Shown: positions 7,293-16,332, numbered from the stretch's first letter. The stretch is DNA of 64,000 nt from Lysobacterales bacterium (GCA_022841325.1 JALHRS010000022.1:1-64000); one strand, 5' to 3'. The notes: generated from the letters alone by a model not told the origin. Made by a program: numbers and translations.

Positions 7293-10145
7293 TCAGTGCG
7301 CGGTGCGGGCGTTGGCCAGCGCTTCTTCGGTGAAGACGCGCAATCCAAGGTCAGGCCGGTAGCCATGAATTTCCTTGACGTCGAGCGCGCGCATGAAATG
7401 CAGGATCTCCTTGGAGATCACCTGCCCCGGCACCAGAATCGGAAAGCCGGGTGGATAGGGAATGATGAAAGCGGTCGAGACCAGTTCGCGGCCGCTGTCC
7501 ATGGCGGCTTCCATCGATCCATCCTCGATCGGGAAGTAGTCGCAGTTGGACTCGTCGTAGGCCATGAAGTAGGCGCTGCGGATGTCGCCCTCGGCGGTGC
7601 CTTCGGCCTTTCCGGTACGGAAGGCATCGTGAAAGCGGGAGAAGTCGGGCAGCGGCGGGTAGTCCTGGGTCAGTGATTTCACGCGCTTGTCGAAGGCCAG
7701 TCTTTCCATCTTGCTGGCGTCTTCGAGCTGGGAGTCGATATCGGTGGCCACCCGCACCAGCACTTCGATCAGATAGGCCACCGACGAGCGCGTGGTGCCG
7801 ATGTTGGTCATGAACAGCACGGTGTTGCGGGAGGTCTTGTTGATCTGGATGCCGTGCTTGTTCATCAGCACTTCGTTCTTGAAGGTGTCGCCGTCATAGC
7901 CGGCGTGGCCCACGGCCAGCGTCACCCGCGACGCGTCGAGGGCGAATTCGTCGGTGGCGAAGGCATTCCAGGTGTCGTTCCAGCCCTGCTCCTGATCCCA
8001 GTAGGCATTGATGCCCGACTCGCGGTGGGCCGGTGGGATCAGTTCCTTGACGGTGAGTACCTGGAAGTACTTGCGCAGCAGCGGGTGCGAATCGATGGCT
8101 TTACGCATGGCCATCGCCGCCTCGATCTGCTTCTGCACGAACTCGAAGCCTTCCAGTTCGACCTGGCGACGACCGACATCGAGCGAAGCGATGATCTGGT
8201 AGTTGGGCGAGGTCGAGGTGTGGGTCATGTAGGCCTCGTGGAAGGCCTGTTCGACCTCGCCTTTGAAGTCCTGGTCGTGCACGTGAATCATCGAACCCTG
8301 GCGCAGCGAGGTCAGGGTCTTGTGGGTGGACTGAGTGGCGTAGGCGCGCACCCGAACCTTGGCCGGATCGGGCAGCAGACGGGTCTCCAGCAACTGCTTG
8401 TCGCTGGCGCCGGCCAGTTCCGCCTGTTGCGCGGCGTAGCGCTCGGCATAGGCCGGACTACGATAGCGCGCCCGCAGCGAGGCGGCGGTGGCCATGGCGG
8501 TGCGCTGACGGTAAGTGGGGGCGAAGCGGGCGAAGGCGAACCAGGCCTCGTCCCACAGGAACACCAGATCCGGCTTGATCGCCAGGCACTCTTCCATGAC
8601 CCGCTCGACGTTGTAGATGATGCCGTCGAAGGTGCAGTTGGTGAGCAGCAGCATGCGCACGCGGTCGAGCTTGCCGGCCTTTTTCAGGGTCAGCAGCTGG
8701 TGCTTGATCTCGCGTAGCGGCACCGCGCCGTACATCGAGTATTCGCTGAGCGGATAGCTGTCGAGATAGACCACATTGGCGCCGGCCAGCACCATGCCGT
8801 AATGGTGCGATTTGTGGCAGTCGCGATCGACCAGCACGATGTCGCCCGGACGGACGATGGCCTGGACCACGATCTTGTTGCAGGTGGAGGTGCCGTTGGT
8901 GGCGAAGAAGGTCTGCTTGGCGCCGAAGGCACGCGCCGCCAGTTCCTGGGCGTGCTTGATCGGACCGGTGGGATCGAGCAGCGAATCGAGGCCGCCGGAG
9001 GTGGCGGAGGTCTCGGCCATGAAGATGTTCATACCGTAGAACTCGCTCATGTCGCGGATCCAGTTGCTGCGGATCAACGATTTGCCGCGACTGATCGGCA
9101 TCGCATGGAAGACGCCGGTCGGCTGCTTGGAATATTCCTTGAGCGCGTTGAAGAAGGGCGTGTTGTAGCGCGAGTTCAGGCTGCGCAGGATGTTCAGGTG
9201 CAGCTCGGTGAAGTCTTCCTGGTTGTAGAACACGCGGGCGCAGCCACCGAGGTCGCGCCCGGCGATCTCCTCCACCGAGCGGTCGGTGACCAGGAATACA
9301 TCCAGCTCCGGCCTGATCTTGCGCAGCAGGCGGCACAGTTCAGGGCCGTAGTCCTCGGGATCGATGGACGACAGATCCTCATCGCCCACCCGGTGCAGAT
9401 AGCGCTTGAGGATCTCCATGTGGTTGGCCGAGGCAAAGCCGAAATCGTGGCGCACCACCACTGACTGGATGTTGTGGTTGAACAGCACGCCGATCAGCGC
9501 ATCCTCGAAGGTGCCCACCGACACCGCCTCGTAGACGAAACGGTCGTCGTTGCGGCGCTGGTCGCGCAGGGCCTGGCACTGGGCTTCGTGTTGCGCCGGG
9601 CTGAGGTCGTCGACGATCAGCACTTCGAAATAGGGTCGAGACTGCGCCTTCAGCTCGTGGGTCTCGATGCGATCCTGCTCGTCATCCAGTTCGCGCTCGT
9701 GGTCGGCGTGGAAGTCCGACAAGCGGCGGCGGTAGGTGCCGGCCTGCAGCGAGCGCACCATGCGGGTGACGGCGCGGCCGAAATCGATGAAGTCCTCGCG
9801 TGACAGCAGCTTGCGCAACTGCTCCAGGCCACGCCGGCCGGGGAAGGCCCAGTAGGCTTCGATGGGTCCGAGCGAACTCAGCAGGTGCTGGATCTTTTCC
9901 AGTATCTGGACGCGGTGGCCATTGCGCGAGCCGTTGGCCAGCTGTCCGGCGAGGCTCTTGAGGGCGGTCCAGCGATCGTTGCGCAACTGTGATGCCGAGT
10001 AGTAGTCGCTGAGAGAGCCGTGTTCCGGCGCGGCGACGGCCGTGGTGACCGGGGCAACGCGACTGCTTTCGGGTGCCGTATCAGCCGAGATCACCGGCGC
10101 CGGTTTCCTGGCGCGCTGAAGTGGCTTGCTTTTGTTTGTGGGCAT
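7293..10145 (-). CDS. Orn/Lys/Arg decarboxylase, PLP fold I, long form
   Basis: The 950-residue enzyme has the inducible amino-acid decarboxylase layout. A receiver-like wing domain (FEVLIVDDLSPAQ, about 173-183) precedes the PLP domain. The PLP domain holds the cofactor loop ATNGTSTCNK (415-424), DEAWFAF (532-538) and the Schiff-base lysine K609 in ATQSTHKT. The end carries PYPPGFPILVPG, typical of the family. It is longer than AdiA/CadA-type enzymes, with about 170 residues of low-similarity sequence ahead of the wing domain, the first 45 being Pro/Ala-rich. With an agmatinase-like gene nearby, arginine to agmatine is the likeliest reaction; ornithine or lysine cannot be excluded. GAGGAG precedes the ATG at 10145. 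Confidence 0.88.
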   Translation of the reverse strand: MPTNKSKPLQRARKPAPVISADTAPESSRVAPVTTAVAAPEHGSLSDYYSASQLRNDRWTALKSLAGQLANGSRNGHRVQILEKIQHLLSSLGPIEAYWAFPGRRGLEQLRKLLSREDFIDFGRAVTRMVRSLQAGTYRRRLSDFHADHERELDDEQDRIETHELKAQSRPYFEVLIVDDLSPAQHEAQCQALRDQRRNDDRFVYEAVSVGTFEDALIGVLFNHNIQSVVVRHDFGFASANHMEILKRYLHRVGDEDLSSIDPEDYGPELCRLLRKIRPELDVFLVTDRSVEEIAGRDLGGCARVFYNQEDFTELHLNILRSLNSRYNTPFFNALKEYSKQPTGVFHAMPISRGKSLIRSNWIRDMSEFYGMNIFMAETSATSGGLDSLLDPTGPIKHAQELAARAFGAKQTFFATNGTSTCNKIVVQAIVRPGDIVLVDRDCHKSHHYGMVLAGANVVYLDSYPLSEYSMYGAVPLREIKHQLLTLKKAGKLDRVRMLLLTNCTFDGIIYNVERVMEECLAIKPDLVFLWDEAWFAFARFAPTYRQRTAMATAASLRARYRSPAYAERYAAQQAELAGASDKQLLETRLLPDPAKVRVRAYATQSTHKTLTSLRQGSMIHVHDQDFKGEVEQAFHEAYMTHTSTSPNYQIIASLDVGRRQVELEGFEFVQKQIEAAMAMRKAIDSHPLLRKYFQVLTVKELIPPAHRESGINAYWDQEQGWNDTWNAFATDEFALDASRVTLAVGHAGYDGDTFKNEVLMNKHGIQINKTSRNTVLFMTNIGTTRSSVAYLIEVLVRVATDIDSQLEDASKMERLAFDKRVKSLTQDYPPLPDFSRFHDAFRTGKAEGTAEGDIRSAYFMAYDESNCDYFPIEDGSMEAAMDSGRELVSTAFIIPYPPGFPILVPGQVISKEILHFMRALDVKEIHGYRPDLGLRVFTEEALANARTAH

Positions 10146-10220
10146 GGCTTGCTCCTCATGCGGGTCGGGTGTTGGTATGAACCGACGGCTGTATCTCCTC
10201 TGTTCGGTGGCGAATGCGGG

Positions 10221-11147
10221 TCAGACCAGCTTGCGCGGCGGGATCGGCGCCAGCATTTCCGGCGCCGCGGATTGCAGCCCGGCGTCGCCTCCCTTGGCCG
10301 GCATGGTCAGTGGCCCGAGGGTGCCCAGATAGGCATCGGTTCCGGAATCACGGCGGTAGACGCTGAGGTCGACGGTACGATCGCGAAAGCTCTTCAAGGG
10401 TTGGCCGAGGCCGTTGACGCCGGTCTCGCGCTGTCGGCGCACGCGGGCGAAATCGATCTCCACCGGCAGGGTCTCACTGGAACCGCCGGCCTGAGCCAGC
10501 ACCGTTCCGGTCGGGTCGACGACGCAGGAGCGGCCGATTCCGCCGGCGCCCAGTCCGTTGATGTCGAAGACATAGCACTGGAACTGCGCCGCCGTGGCCC
10601 GCGCAATCGCCAGTTCGACATCGCGATCGATGGTGCCGGTGAGCACCGGATGGATCAGCACCTCGGCGCCCATGGCGGTCAGCGTACGGGTGGTCTCGGG
10701 GATCCAGATGTCGTAGCAGATCGACAAGCCACAGCGACCCAGACCGGGCACGTCGAACACGCAGAAATCGGTGCCGCCGGTCACATCGTGTTCGTAGGGC
10801 ATGAACGGGAACATCTTGCGATAGCGGTCCACCACCACGCCCTCGGGATTGATCACCGACGTGGTGTTGTAGAGCTTGCCATCGCTGCCGCGCTCGAACA
10901 CCGAGCCCGGTATCAGCCAGATGCCGTGCTTGGCCGCCGCCGCCTGCAGGGAGGTTTCTTCAGGTCCCGGCAGGGTCACCGGGTGATTGGGGACCGGGCC
11001 ACACTGGGCCAGTTCGCTGAAGACGATCATCTGAGTCCAGGGAAACCGGATCATCACCAGGTCGATCCGGTGCAGCATCTCGATCAGATTGCTGTGCAGC
11101 GCCGGGACCATCATCTGAACTCCGGCTATCGCGAATGGCAAGCTCAT
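10221..11147 (-). CDS. carbon-nitrogen hydrolase (nitrilase superfamily)
   Basis: The protein shows the Glu-Lys-Cys triad of the nitrilase fold: Glu in FSELAQCGP, Lys in YRKMFPF, and Cys in GLSICYDIWIPE. These enzymes cleave amides or carbamoyl groups in the cytoplasm. The start at 11147 (MSLPF) follows AAGGAA; an upstream in-frame ATG at 11192 would overlap the aminotransferase spacer and looks less natural. It lies in the polyamine cluster between decarboxylase and aminotransferase. It could be an N-carbamoylputrescine amidase (AguB-like), but no agmatine deiminase is present and an agmatinase-like enzyme is, so I favour a hydrolase of an acylated or glutamylated polyamine intermediate. That is inference. 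Confidence 0.8.
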   Translation of the reverse strand: MSLPFAIAGVQMMVPALHSNLIEMLHRIDLVMIRFPWTQMIVFSELAQCGPVPNHPVTLPGPEETSLQAAAAKHGIWLIPGSVFERGSDGKLYNTTSVINPEGVVVDRYRKMFPFMPYEHDVTGGTDFCVFDVPGLGRCGLSICYDIWIPETTRTLTAMGAEVLIHPVLTGTIDRDVELAIARATAAQFQCYVFDINGLGAGGIGRSCVVDPTGTVLAQAGGSSETLPVEIDFARVRRQRETGVNGLGQPLKSFRDRTVDLSVYRRDSGTDAYLGTLGPLTMPAKGGDAGLQSAAPEMLAPIPPRKLV

Positions 11148-11207
11148 GAATTTCCTTGTAATTTGTGTCGGCGGGCTCCGTGCTGTCCGCAATGATTCCT
11201 GCGCTTT

Positions 11208-12542
11208 TCAAGCGGCAGGTGCGAGGGTGCTCTGTTCGATGAAGGCCTCGCGCAGAATCCCGATGCCCTCGCGCAGCAGTTCGTCGGAGATGGTCAACGG
11301 CATCAGGAAGCGAATCACGTTGCTGCGCACACCGCAGGCCAGCACCACCAGGCCACGCTGGGCACAGGCATGCACCAGCAACTTGGTCAGCGCTGCGTTG
11401 GGCTTGGTCGCGTCGCCGTTGTGCACCAGCTCCATCGCCACCATGGCGCCGACGCCACGAATCTCGCCGATCAGCGGCTGCAGGCGGGAATCGTTGCGCA
11501 GGTCTTCGAGCAGGCCGCGCAGCAGGGCGCCAACATGATCGGCCCGCGCGCACAGCTGTTCATCGGCAATCACGTCCAGCACCGCCAGCGCCGCGGCACA
11601 GGCAATCGGCGAGCCGGCATAGGTGCCGCCGAGGCCACCGGGCATCGGCGCGTCCATGATCTCGGCCTTGCCGATGACGCCGGAAATGGGAAAACCGCCG
11701 CCCATGCTCTTGGCGACGGTCATCAGATCCGGCTCGATACCGGCATGTTCGATGGCGAACAGCTTGCCGGTGCGGGCGAATCCGCTCTGAACCTCGTCGA
11801 TGATCAGGACGATGCCATGCTGATCGCAGATGGCGCGCAAGGCCTGCAGGAATTCGGGCGGTGCGATGTAGAAGCCGCCCTCGCCCTGCACTGGTTCGAT
11901 CACCATGGCCGCGATCTGGCTGGGATCGAGATCGGCATGCAGCAGGGTGTCGAGCGCGGCCAGCGTGTGCTCGGCGCTGACACCGTGGTAGGCGACCGGA
12001 TAGGGCAGGTGATAGACCTCGCCGGGTAGCGTGCCGAAGCCGGCCTTGTACGGCAGCACCTTGCCGGTCAGCGACATCGCCATCATGGTGCGGCCGTGAA
12101 ATCCACCGGAAAAGGCGATGACACCATTGCGCCGGGTATGGGCACGGGCGATCTTGACCGCGTTCTCCACCGCTTCGGCGCCACTGTTGAAGAAGATCGT
12201 CTTCTTCGGTGTAGTACCCGGCGCCAGGTCATTCAGGCGTTCGGCCAGCTGCACATATTCGGGGTAGGGATTGATCTGAAAGCAGGTGTGGCTGAATTTC
12301 TCCAGCTGGGCAGCGACCGCGGCCTTGACGCGCGGGTGCAGATGGCCCGTATTCAACACCGCAATGCCGGAGGCGAAGTCGATATAGCGCTTGCCTTCGA
12401 CATCCCAGAGCTCGGAGTTCTCCGCCCTGGCCACAAATACCGGCAGCATGGTGTAGACGCCGCGTGGAATGGCGGCCTGGCGACGGGCCTGCCAGTCGGC
12501 GTTCTTGTCCGGACTATCGGACGACACAGTGGATTGCGGCAT
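11208..12542 (-). CDS. gabT: class III aminotransferase, 4-aminobutyrate aminotransferase type
   Basis: The 444-residue protein matches GABA transaminase: GSEAVENAVK-like substrate and cofactor loop (NSGAEAVENAVKIAR), FSGGFHGRT, the Asp of IIDEVQSGFARTG, and the PLP lysine in TVAKSMGGGFP. It transfers the amino group of GABA, or of a related omega-amine, to 2-oxoglutarate, giving succinate semialdehyde. A strong GGAGG lies just before the ATG at 12542. It probably heads the unit that continues with the amidase, decarboxylase and ATP-grasp genes. Putrescine or 5-aminovalerate transaminases look alike, so the exact substrate is uncertain; GABA is favoured by the cluster. Confidence 0.85.
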   Translation of the reverse strand: MPQSTVSSDSPDKNADWQARRQAAIPRGVYTMLPVFVARAENSELWDVEGKRYIDFASGIAVLNTGHLHPRVKAAVAAQLEKFSHTCFQINPYPEYVQLAERLNDLAPGTTPKKTIFFNSGAEAVENAVKIARAHTRRNGVIAFSGGFHGRTMMAMSLTGKVLPYKAGFGTLPGEVYHLPYPVAYHGVSAEHTLAALDTLLHADLDPSQIAAMVIEPVQGEGGFYIAPPEFLQALRAICDQHGIVLIIDEVQSGFARTGKLFAIEHAGIEPDLMTVAKSMGGGFPISGVIGKAEIMDAPMPGGLGGTYAGSPIACAAALAVLDVIADEQLCARADHVGALLRGLLEDLRNDSRLQPLIGEIRGVGAMVAMELVHNGDATKPNAALTKLLVHACAQRGLVVLACGVRSNVIRFLMPLTISDELLREGIGILREAFIEQSTLAPAA

Positions 12543-12867
12543 GCCCCCTCCAATAGAAAGTCGATGGTTGTGATTTCGCAGTGCTCAGCACAAGGCTGAG
12601 GTTTGCTGCCGCGACATTGAGAAAGGTGCGGCAAGCGCTGCCAAAGGCGCGTGAGAATGGCCATTGGCGGTACAGACAGAGTCGGCTGGAGCGCGCCAAC
12701 TCAGAATTGAAAAAAGCAGCTGGATCAAGCACGCCCATGGTGACCGTGTGCAAGGGAAAAAGCAAATCGGCCTGCGATCGACCGGTCTGCGATGCCAGGC
12801 TTTCCCAGTCCCTCAGCGCCACGTCATCGACAGCGATCAATCGCGCCGATACGGGCGCCGAGGCTAT
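12543..12867. other. intergenic region upstream of the gabT unit
   Basis: This 325-base gap should hold the promoter for the minus-strand aminotransferase operon and the 3' end of the agmatinase-like gene. Open frames on both strands here show no domain. I found no clear operator or terminator by eye. Confidence 0.35.
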
Positions 12868-13857
12868 TTAGACCGCCGGATTCGGAGAATGTTCCGCACG
12901 GCCTGCGGCGACAACAGCGAGCAGCTCCTGGGCCACGCTGGCGGCAGCCAGCGCCGTGATCTCGGCGTGATCGTAGGGTGGCGAGACCTCGACCACGTCC
13001 ATGCCCATGATGTTCAGCCCGACGAGACCACGAATCAGTTCCAGGGCCTGATGCGTGGTGAAGCCGCCGACCACCGGTGTGCCGGTGCCGGGTGCGTGCG
13101 CAGGATCCAGAAAGTCGACATCGAAGCTGACGTAGCAGGGACGGGTGCCGACGCGGGCATGAATGGCGGCACAGACGGCGTCGATGCCGGCACGGTGCAG
13201 CCAGCGCGCATCGCGCACCTCGAAGCCGTGGGTGTTGTCGTTGCGCGTGCGCATGCCGAGCTGGATGGAGCAGGCCGGATCGACGATGCCGTTGATGGCT
13301 GCATGGAAGAACATGCTGCCGTGATCGATGCGCGGACCGGCATCGGCCCAGGTGTCGCTGTGGGCATCGAAGTGGACCAGGGCGATCGGTTCGTCCCGGC
13401 GCGCGCGCAGGGCCTTGAGGATGGGATAGCTGATGAAATGATCGCCGCCCAGCGCCAGCGTGGTCACGCCGGCCGCGGCGATTTCGGCGAATGCCGCCTC
13501 GATCCGGTCCGGGATCTGTTCGGGGCGTCCCTGATCGAACCAGACATCACCCCAGTCGACGATGTTCAGCGCCTCACAGGGATCGACATCCCAGGCGTAG
13601 GGTCCGCACCAGGCCAGCGAGGCCGAAGCGGCGCGTATCGCCCGGGGCCCGAGCCGCGTGCCCGGACGATTGGTGGTGGCGAGGTCGAAGGGCACGCCGA
13701 TTACGGCGACATCGACGCCGCTCAGATCCTTGCTGTAGCGACGACGCAGAAAGCTCAGGGCGCCCGAATAGGTGGGTTCGGCCACGCTGCCGTATGGCGA
13801 GCTGCGGGTGAACGCCAGATCGCAGGTTTTCGGGTGAGCGGGGTCGTCTTTCGCCAT
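12868..13857 (-). CDS. speB: agmatinase / arginase-family ureohydrolase
   Basis: The 329-residue protein has the manganese-binding motifs of ureohydrolases in order: GGDHF, DAHSD within FDAHSDTWADAG, and SFDVDFLDPAHAPGTGTP. The spacing and the SPPYD segment fit agmatinase better than arginase. Agmatinase splits agmatine into putrescine and urea, which would follow directly from arginine decarboxylation by the neighbouring decarboxylase. It lies on the same strand as gabT but is separated by 325 bases, so it may have its own promoter. The upstream gap 13858-14229 is repeat-rich. Guanidinobutyrase or guanidinopropionase activity is a possible alternative. Confidence 0.85.
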   Translation of the reverse strand: MAKDDPAHPKTCDLAFTRSSPYGSVAEPTYSGALSFLRRRYSKDLSGVDVAVIGVPFDLATTNRPGTRLGPRAIRAASASLAWCGPYAWDVDPCEALNIVDWGDVWFDQGRPEQIPDRIEAAFAEIAAAGVTTLALGGDHFISYPILKALRARRDEPIALVHFDAHSDTWADAGPRIDHGSMFFHAAINGIVDPACSIQLGMRTRNDNTHGFEVRDARWLHRAGIDAVCAAIHARVGTRPCYVSFDVDFLDPAHAPGTGTPVVGGFTTHQALELIRGLVGLNIMGMDVVEVSPPYDHAEITALAAASVAQELLAVVAAGRAEHSPNPAV

Positions 13858-13954
13858 ATCTGAAGCAGTCCATCCCGGAGCAGGTCATTGGCGATCGTAG
13901 GCCAGCGGGCATCCTTGACGCTAGATCATCAGGTTCATCAGTAGTCTCCACCGG

Positions 13955-14109
13955 GTAGGTCAGGTTGTCCGCGCAGCCGGCTACGTGACGCTGCTTGTGC
14001 GATCGGGGCTTGGTCGCGACACTGTGTCACGTAGGCCTTTCAGGCCAACGTGACCTACGAAAGCCAGGGCTCTGGTAGGTCACGTTGTCCGCGCAGCGGG
14101 CTACGTGAC
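13955..14109. repeat. REP-like repeats (GTAGGTCACGT family), copies 2 and 3
   Basis: Two units follow each other: GTAGGTCAGGTTGTCCGCGC with CGGCTACGTGAC, then a GTCACGTAGGCCTTTCAGGC arm and CAACGTGACCTAC, then another GTAGGTCACGTTGTCCGCGC with GGGCTACGTGAC. The pattern matches 2510-2588 and 17932-18013. It lies in the divergent gap between speB and the aldehyde dehydrogenase gene. Confidence 0.7.
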
Positions 14110-14153
14110 ATCGGTCCTGAACCCACGACCCAGTAGCGATATGCTTCGAGCCA

Positions 14154-14216
14154 ACCAACAACCAACAACCAAGAACCGACAACCGACAACCAACAACCGA
14201 CAACCAACAACCGACA
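14154..14216. repeat. heptanucleotide tandem repeat ACC(A/G)A(C/G)A, nine units
   Basis: Nine 7-base units, mostly ACCAACA and ACCGACA, run without a break from 14154 to 14216 and end 13 bases before the aldehyde dehydrogenase ATG. Promoter and ribosome-binding site must therefore flank or include the tract, and a change in unit number would alter the leader length. Confidence 0.85.
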
Positions 14217-14229
14217 ACCAGGAATCCCC

Positions 14230-15729
14230 ATGCCTGCAATGAGCAAGGAACAATGGCTGGCTCGCGCCGAGGAGCTGCGTATTCCCCATCAGGCCTTCAT
14301 CGACGGCAAGGCTGTGGATGCCGCCAGCGGCGCCACTTTCGACTGCATCAGCCCGATCGACGGCCGTCTGCTGGCCAAAGTGGCGTCCTGCGGCGCTGAG
14401 GATGTGGAGCGCGCCGTTGCCGCGGCCAGACGCAGTTTCGAGGCCGGGGTCTGGTCGGCACGGCCACCGGTGCAGCGCAAGAAGGTGCTGCAGCGTTTTG
14501 CCGATTTGATGCAGCAGTACCGGGAGGAACTGGCGCTGCTGGAAACGCTGGACATGGGCAAGCCGATCAACGATGCCCTGAAGGTGGATCTGCCGGCGAG
14601 CGTGCGCTGCATGAGCTGGACCGCCGAAGCCATCGACAAGGTCTACGGCGAGGTCGCACCCACCGGACCGGATGAGCTGGGCCTGATCACGCGCGAGCCT
14701 CTGGGTGTGGTCGGCGCCATCGTGCCGTGGAATTTTCCACTGCTGATGGCCAGCTGGAAGATCGCCCCGGCGCTGGCGACCGGCAACTCGGTGATCCTGA
14801 AACCTTCGGAAAAATCGCCGCTGACGGCCTTGCGCATCGCCGAACTGGCGATGGAAGCAGGCATACCCGCCGGGGTGTTCAATGTGCTGCCGGGATTCGG
14901 CAAGGAAGCCGGCGAACCGCTGGCCTTGCATATGGACGTGGACGGGCTGGTGTTCACCGGTTCGACCGGCGTCGGCAAGCATCTGCTCGGTTGCGCCGCA
15001 CGTTCCAACATGAAGCGCGCCTTCATGGAATGTGGCGGCAAGAGCCCGAACATCGTGTTCGCCGATGCGCCCAACCTCAAGCGCGCCGCCTACGCCGCCG
15101 CCTCGGGCATTTTCTACAATCAGGGCGAGGTCTGCACCGCCGCTTCGCGGCTGCTGGTCGAGCGCAGCATCCAGGACGAGTTCGTGGCCATGGTGGTCGA
15201 GGCCGGTCGCGGCATGCGTCCGCGCCATCCGCTGGACCCGGATGCGCCGACCGGCGCCATGGTCGACGATATCCAGATGCAGCGGGTGCTCGGCTACATC
15301 GGCAAGGGCAGCGAACAGGGCGCACGCCTGCGTCTGGGCGGCGAGCAGGTGCTGAGCGAGACCGGCGGCTATTACATCGAACCGACGATTTTCGATCAGG
15401 TCCGCCCGGACATGAGCATCGCGGCGGAAGAGATTTTCGGACCAGTGCTGTCGGTGATCGCCTTCGATGAGGAAGCCGAGGCGCTGAAGATCGCCAACGA
15501 CAGCGCCTACGGGCTGGCGGCAGGCGTCTGGACCCGCGACATCAACCGCGCCCATCGCATGGCCCGCAAGCTGCGGGCCGGCAGCATCTGGGTCAACTAC
15601 TGGGACGGCGGCGACATGACCGCACCCTTCGGCGGCTACAAGCAGTCGGGCAACGGTCGCGACAAGTCCTTGCATGCCTTCGAGAAGTACACCGAGCTCA
15701 AGGCCACCTGGATCAACCTGGCGGATTGA
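14230..15729 (+). CDS. aldehyde dehydrogenase, gamma-glutamyl-aminobutyraldehyde dehydrogenase (PuuC) type
   Basis: The 499-residue NAD(P)-dependent aldehyde dehydrogenase has all catalytic parts: PWNFPLLM with the cofactor-orienting Asn, the KPSEKSPLTAL Lys, the general base Glu in FMECGGKSPNIV, the catalytic Cys in NQGEVCTAASR, and EEIFGPVLSV. Overall it looks most like PuuC/AldH enzymes, which oxidise gamma-glutamyl-gamma-aminobutyraldehyde or free 4-aminobutanal, giving the GABA branch. It is divergent from speB and joins the polyamine cluster on function. The first ATG (14230) follows AGGA; a second Met is at codon 4. A nine-unit heptanucleotide repeat lies just upstream. Betaine aldehyde or other omega-amino aldehydes are alternative substrates. 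Confidence 0.85.
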   Translation: MPAMSKEQWLARAEELRIPHQAFIDGKAVDAASGATFDCISPIDGRLLAKVASCGAEDVERAVAAARRSFEAGVWSARPPVQRKKVLQRFADLMQQYREELALLETLDMGKPINDALKVDLPASVRCMSWTAEAIDKVYGEVAPTGPDELGLITREPLGVVGAIVPWNFPLLMASWKIAPALATGNSVILKPSEKSPLTALRIAELAMEAGIPAGVFNVLPGFGKEAGEPLALHMDVDGLVFTGSTGVGKHLLGCAARSNMKRAFMECGGKSPNIVFADAPNLKRAAYAAASGIFYNQGEVCTAASRLLVERSIQDEFVAMVVEAGRGMRPRHPLDPDAPTGAMVDDIQMQRVLGYIGKGSEQGARLRLGGEQVLSETGGYYIEPTIFDQVRPDMSIAAEEIFGPVLSVIAFDEEAEALKIANDSAYGLAAGVWTRDINRAHRMARKLRAGSIWVNYWDGGDMTAPFGGYKQSGNGRDKSLHAFEKYTELKATWINLAD

Positions 15730-15767
15730 TGCCGTTGCGGGGACGCGCCGGGAGGGATCGCCTGCTG

Positions 15768-15852
15768 CGCGTAGCCCGTTGCGCCGCGCAGCGGCTCAGC
15801 GGGGCTCTTTCGCGTCACCGCCCGGAGAGCGCTGCGCGCACTTCGGGCTACA
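15768..15852. repeat. GTAGCCCGAAGTGCGCGCAG repeat, reversed copy
   Basis: It runs GCGTAGCCCGTTGCGCCGCG, CAGCGGCTC, then CACCGCCCGGAGAGCGCTGC and GCGCACTTCGGGCTAC. It is the reverse of the element at 17760-17839 and related to 43572-43641. The whole gap 15730-16332 is repeat-derived and contains no supported gene. Confidence 0.65.
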
Positions 15853-16128
15853 CAAGCCGGCTCTTGCCGGAATATGGAAATTCAATTAATTACGAATTGG
15901 GTTCGTCGAGTGCCACCCGATCCGGCCCACAGGCCATGAACCGGTAGGCCGGGTCCTTCACGTCGATGTTCCTTGCCCGAGCCCGACGCCACACACGCGA
16001 GGCGCCCGGCGCCTTGTCGTCCCCAGGGCCGCGGCCGCCGGCGCGAATACCCGCCGGCACGCCTCCGAATCCACGCGCGCCGGAGCCGCGCTACCACCGC
16101 AGAACCTTCGCGGCCCAGGACCGCTTTC

Positions 16129-16219
16129 CCACGCGGAGGCGCGGAGCCCGCGGAGAAAGGCCGGAGACCCTCTACACCTATTGCACTTCTCCGCGTTCTT
16201 CGCGCCTCCGCGTGAGATC
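16129..16219. repeat. long imperfect inverted repeat (CACGCGGAGGCGCGGAG)
   Basis: The left arm CACGCGGAGGCGCGGAGC with GCGGAGAA is matched by TTCTCCGCG and CTTCGCGCCTCCGCGTG on the right. It is another dispersed-repeat type, and a weaker relative (CTCGCGTGCTCTCTGC...CTTCGCGTTCTCTGCG) lies near 39998-40038. Confidence 0.5.
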
Positions 16220-16248
16220 TCCAGCGACCAGCCGCGGATTACGGCCGT

Positions 16249-16322
16249 GGAGGGCGCCGCGCCGCGGCGCCGCTTTGAATTTCCTGGAGATCACAAGCGG
16301 CCGCGCAGGCGCGCGGCCCTCC
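16249..16322. repeat. two-hairpin dispersed repeat, copy 2
   Basis: Same order and length as 5607-5680: a GGGCGCCGCG palindrome, a linker containing GGAGATCACAAG, then the CGGCCGCGCAGGCGCGCGGC palindrome and CCTCC. It ends a few bases from the rhodanese stop codon, so on the minus strand it could serve as a 3' hairpin of that gene. Confidence 0.8.
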
Positions 16323-16332
16323 TTGAAGTCGC

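Noticed and set aside
10221..11147. Firm call of N-carbamoylputrescine amidase (AguB)
   Set aside because: No agmatine deiminase gene is present, and an agmatinase-like enzyme would bypass that step; only the nitrilase fold is certain.
12514..12840. Possible gene in the gap before gabT
   Set aside because: No domain, and it would overlap the gabT start and its ribosome-binding site.
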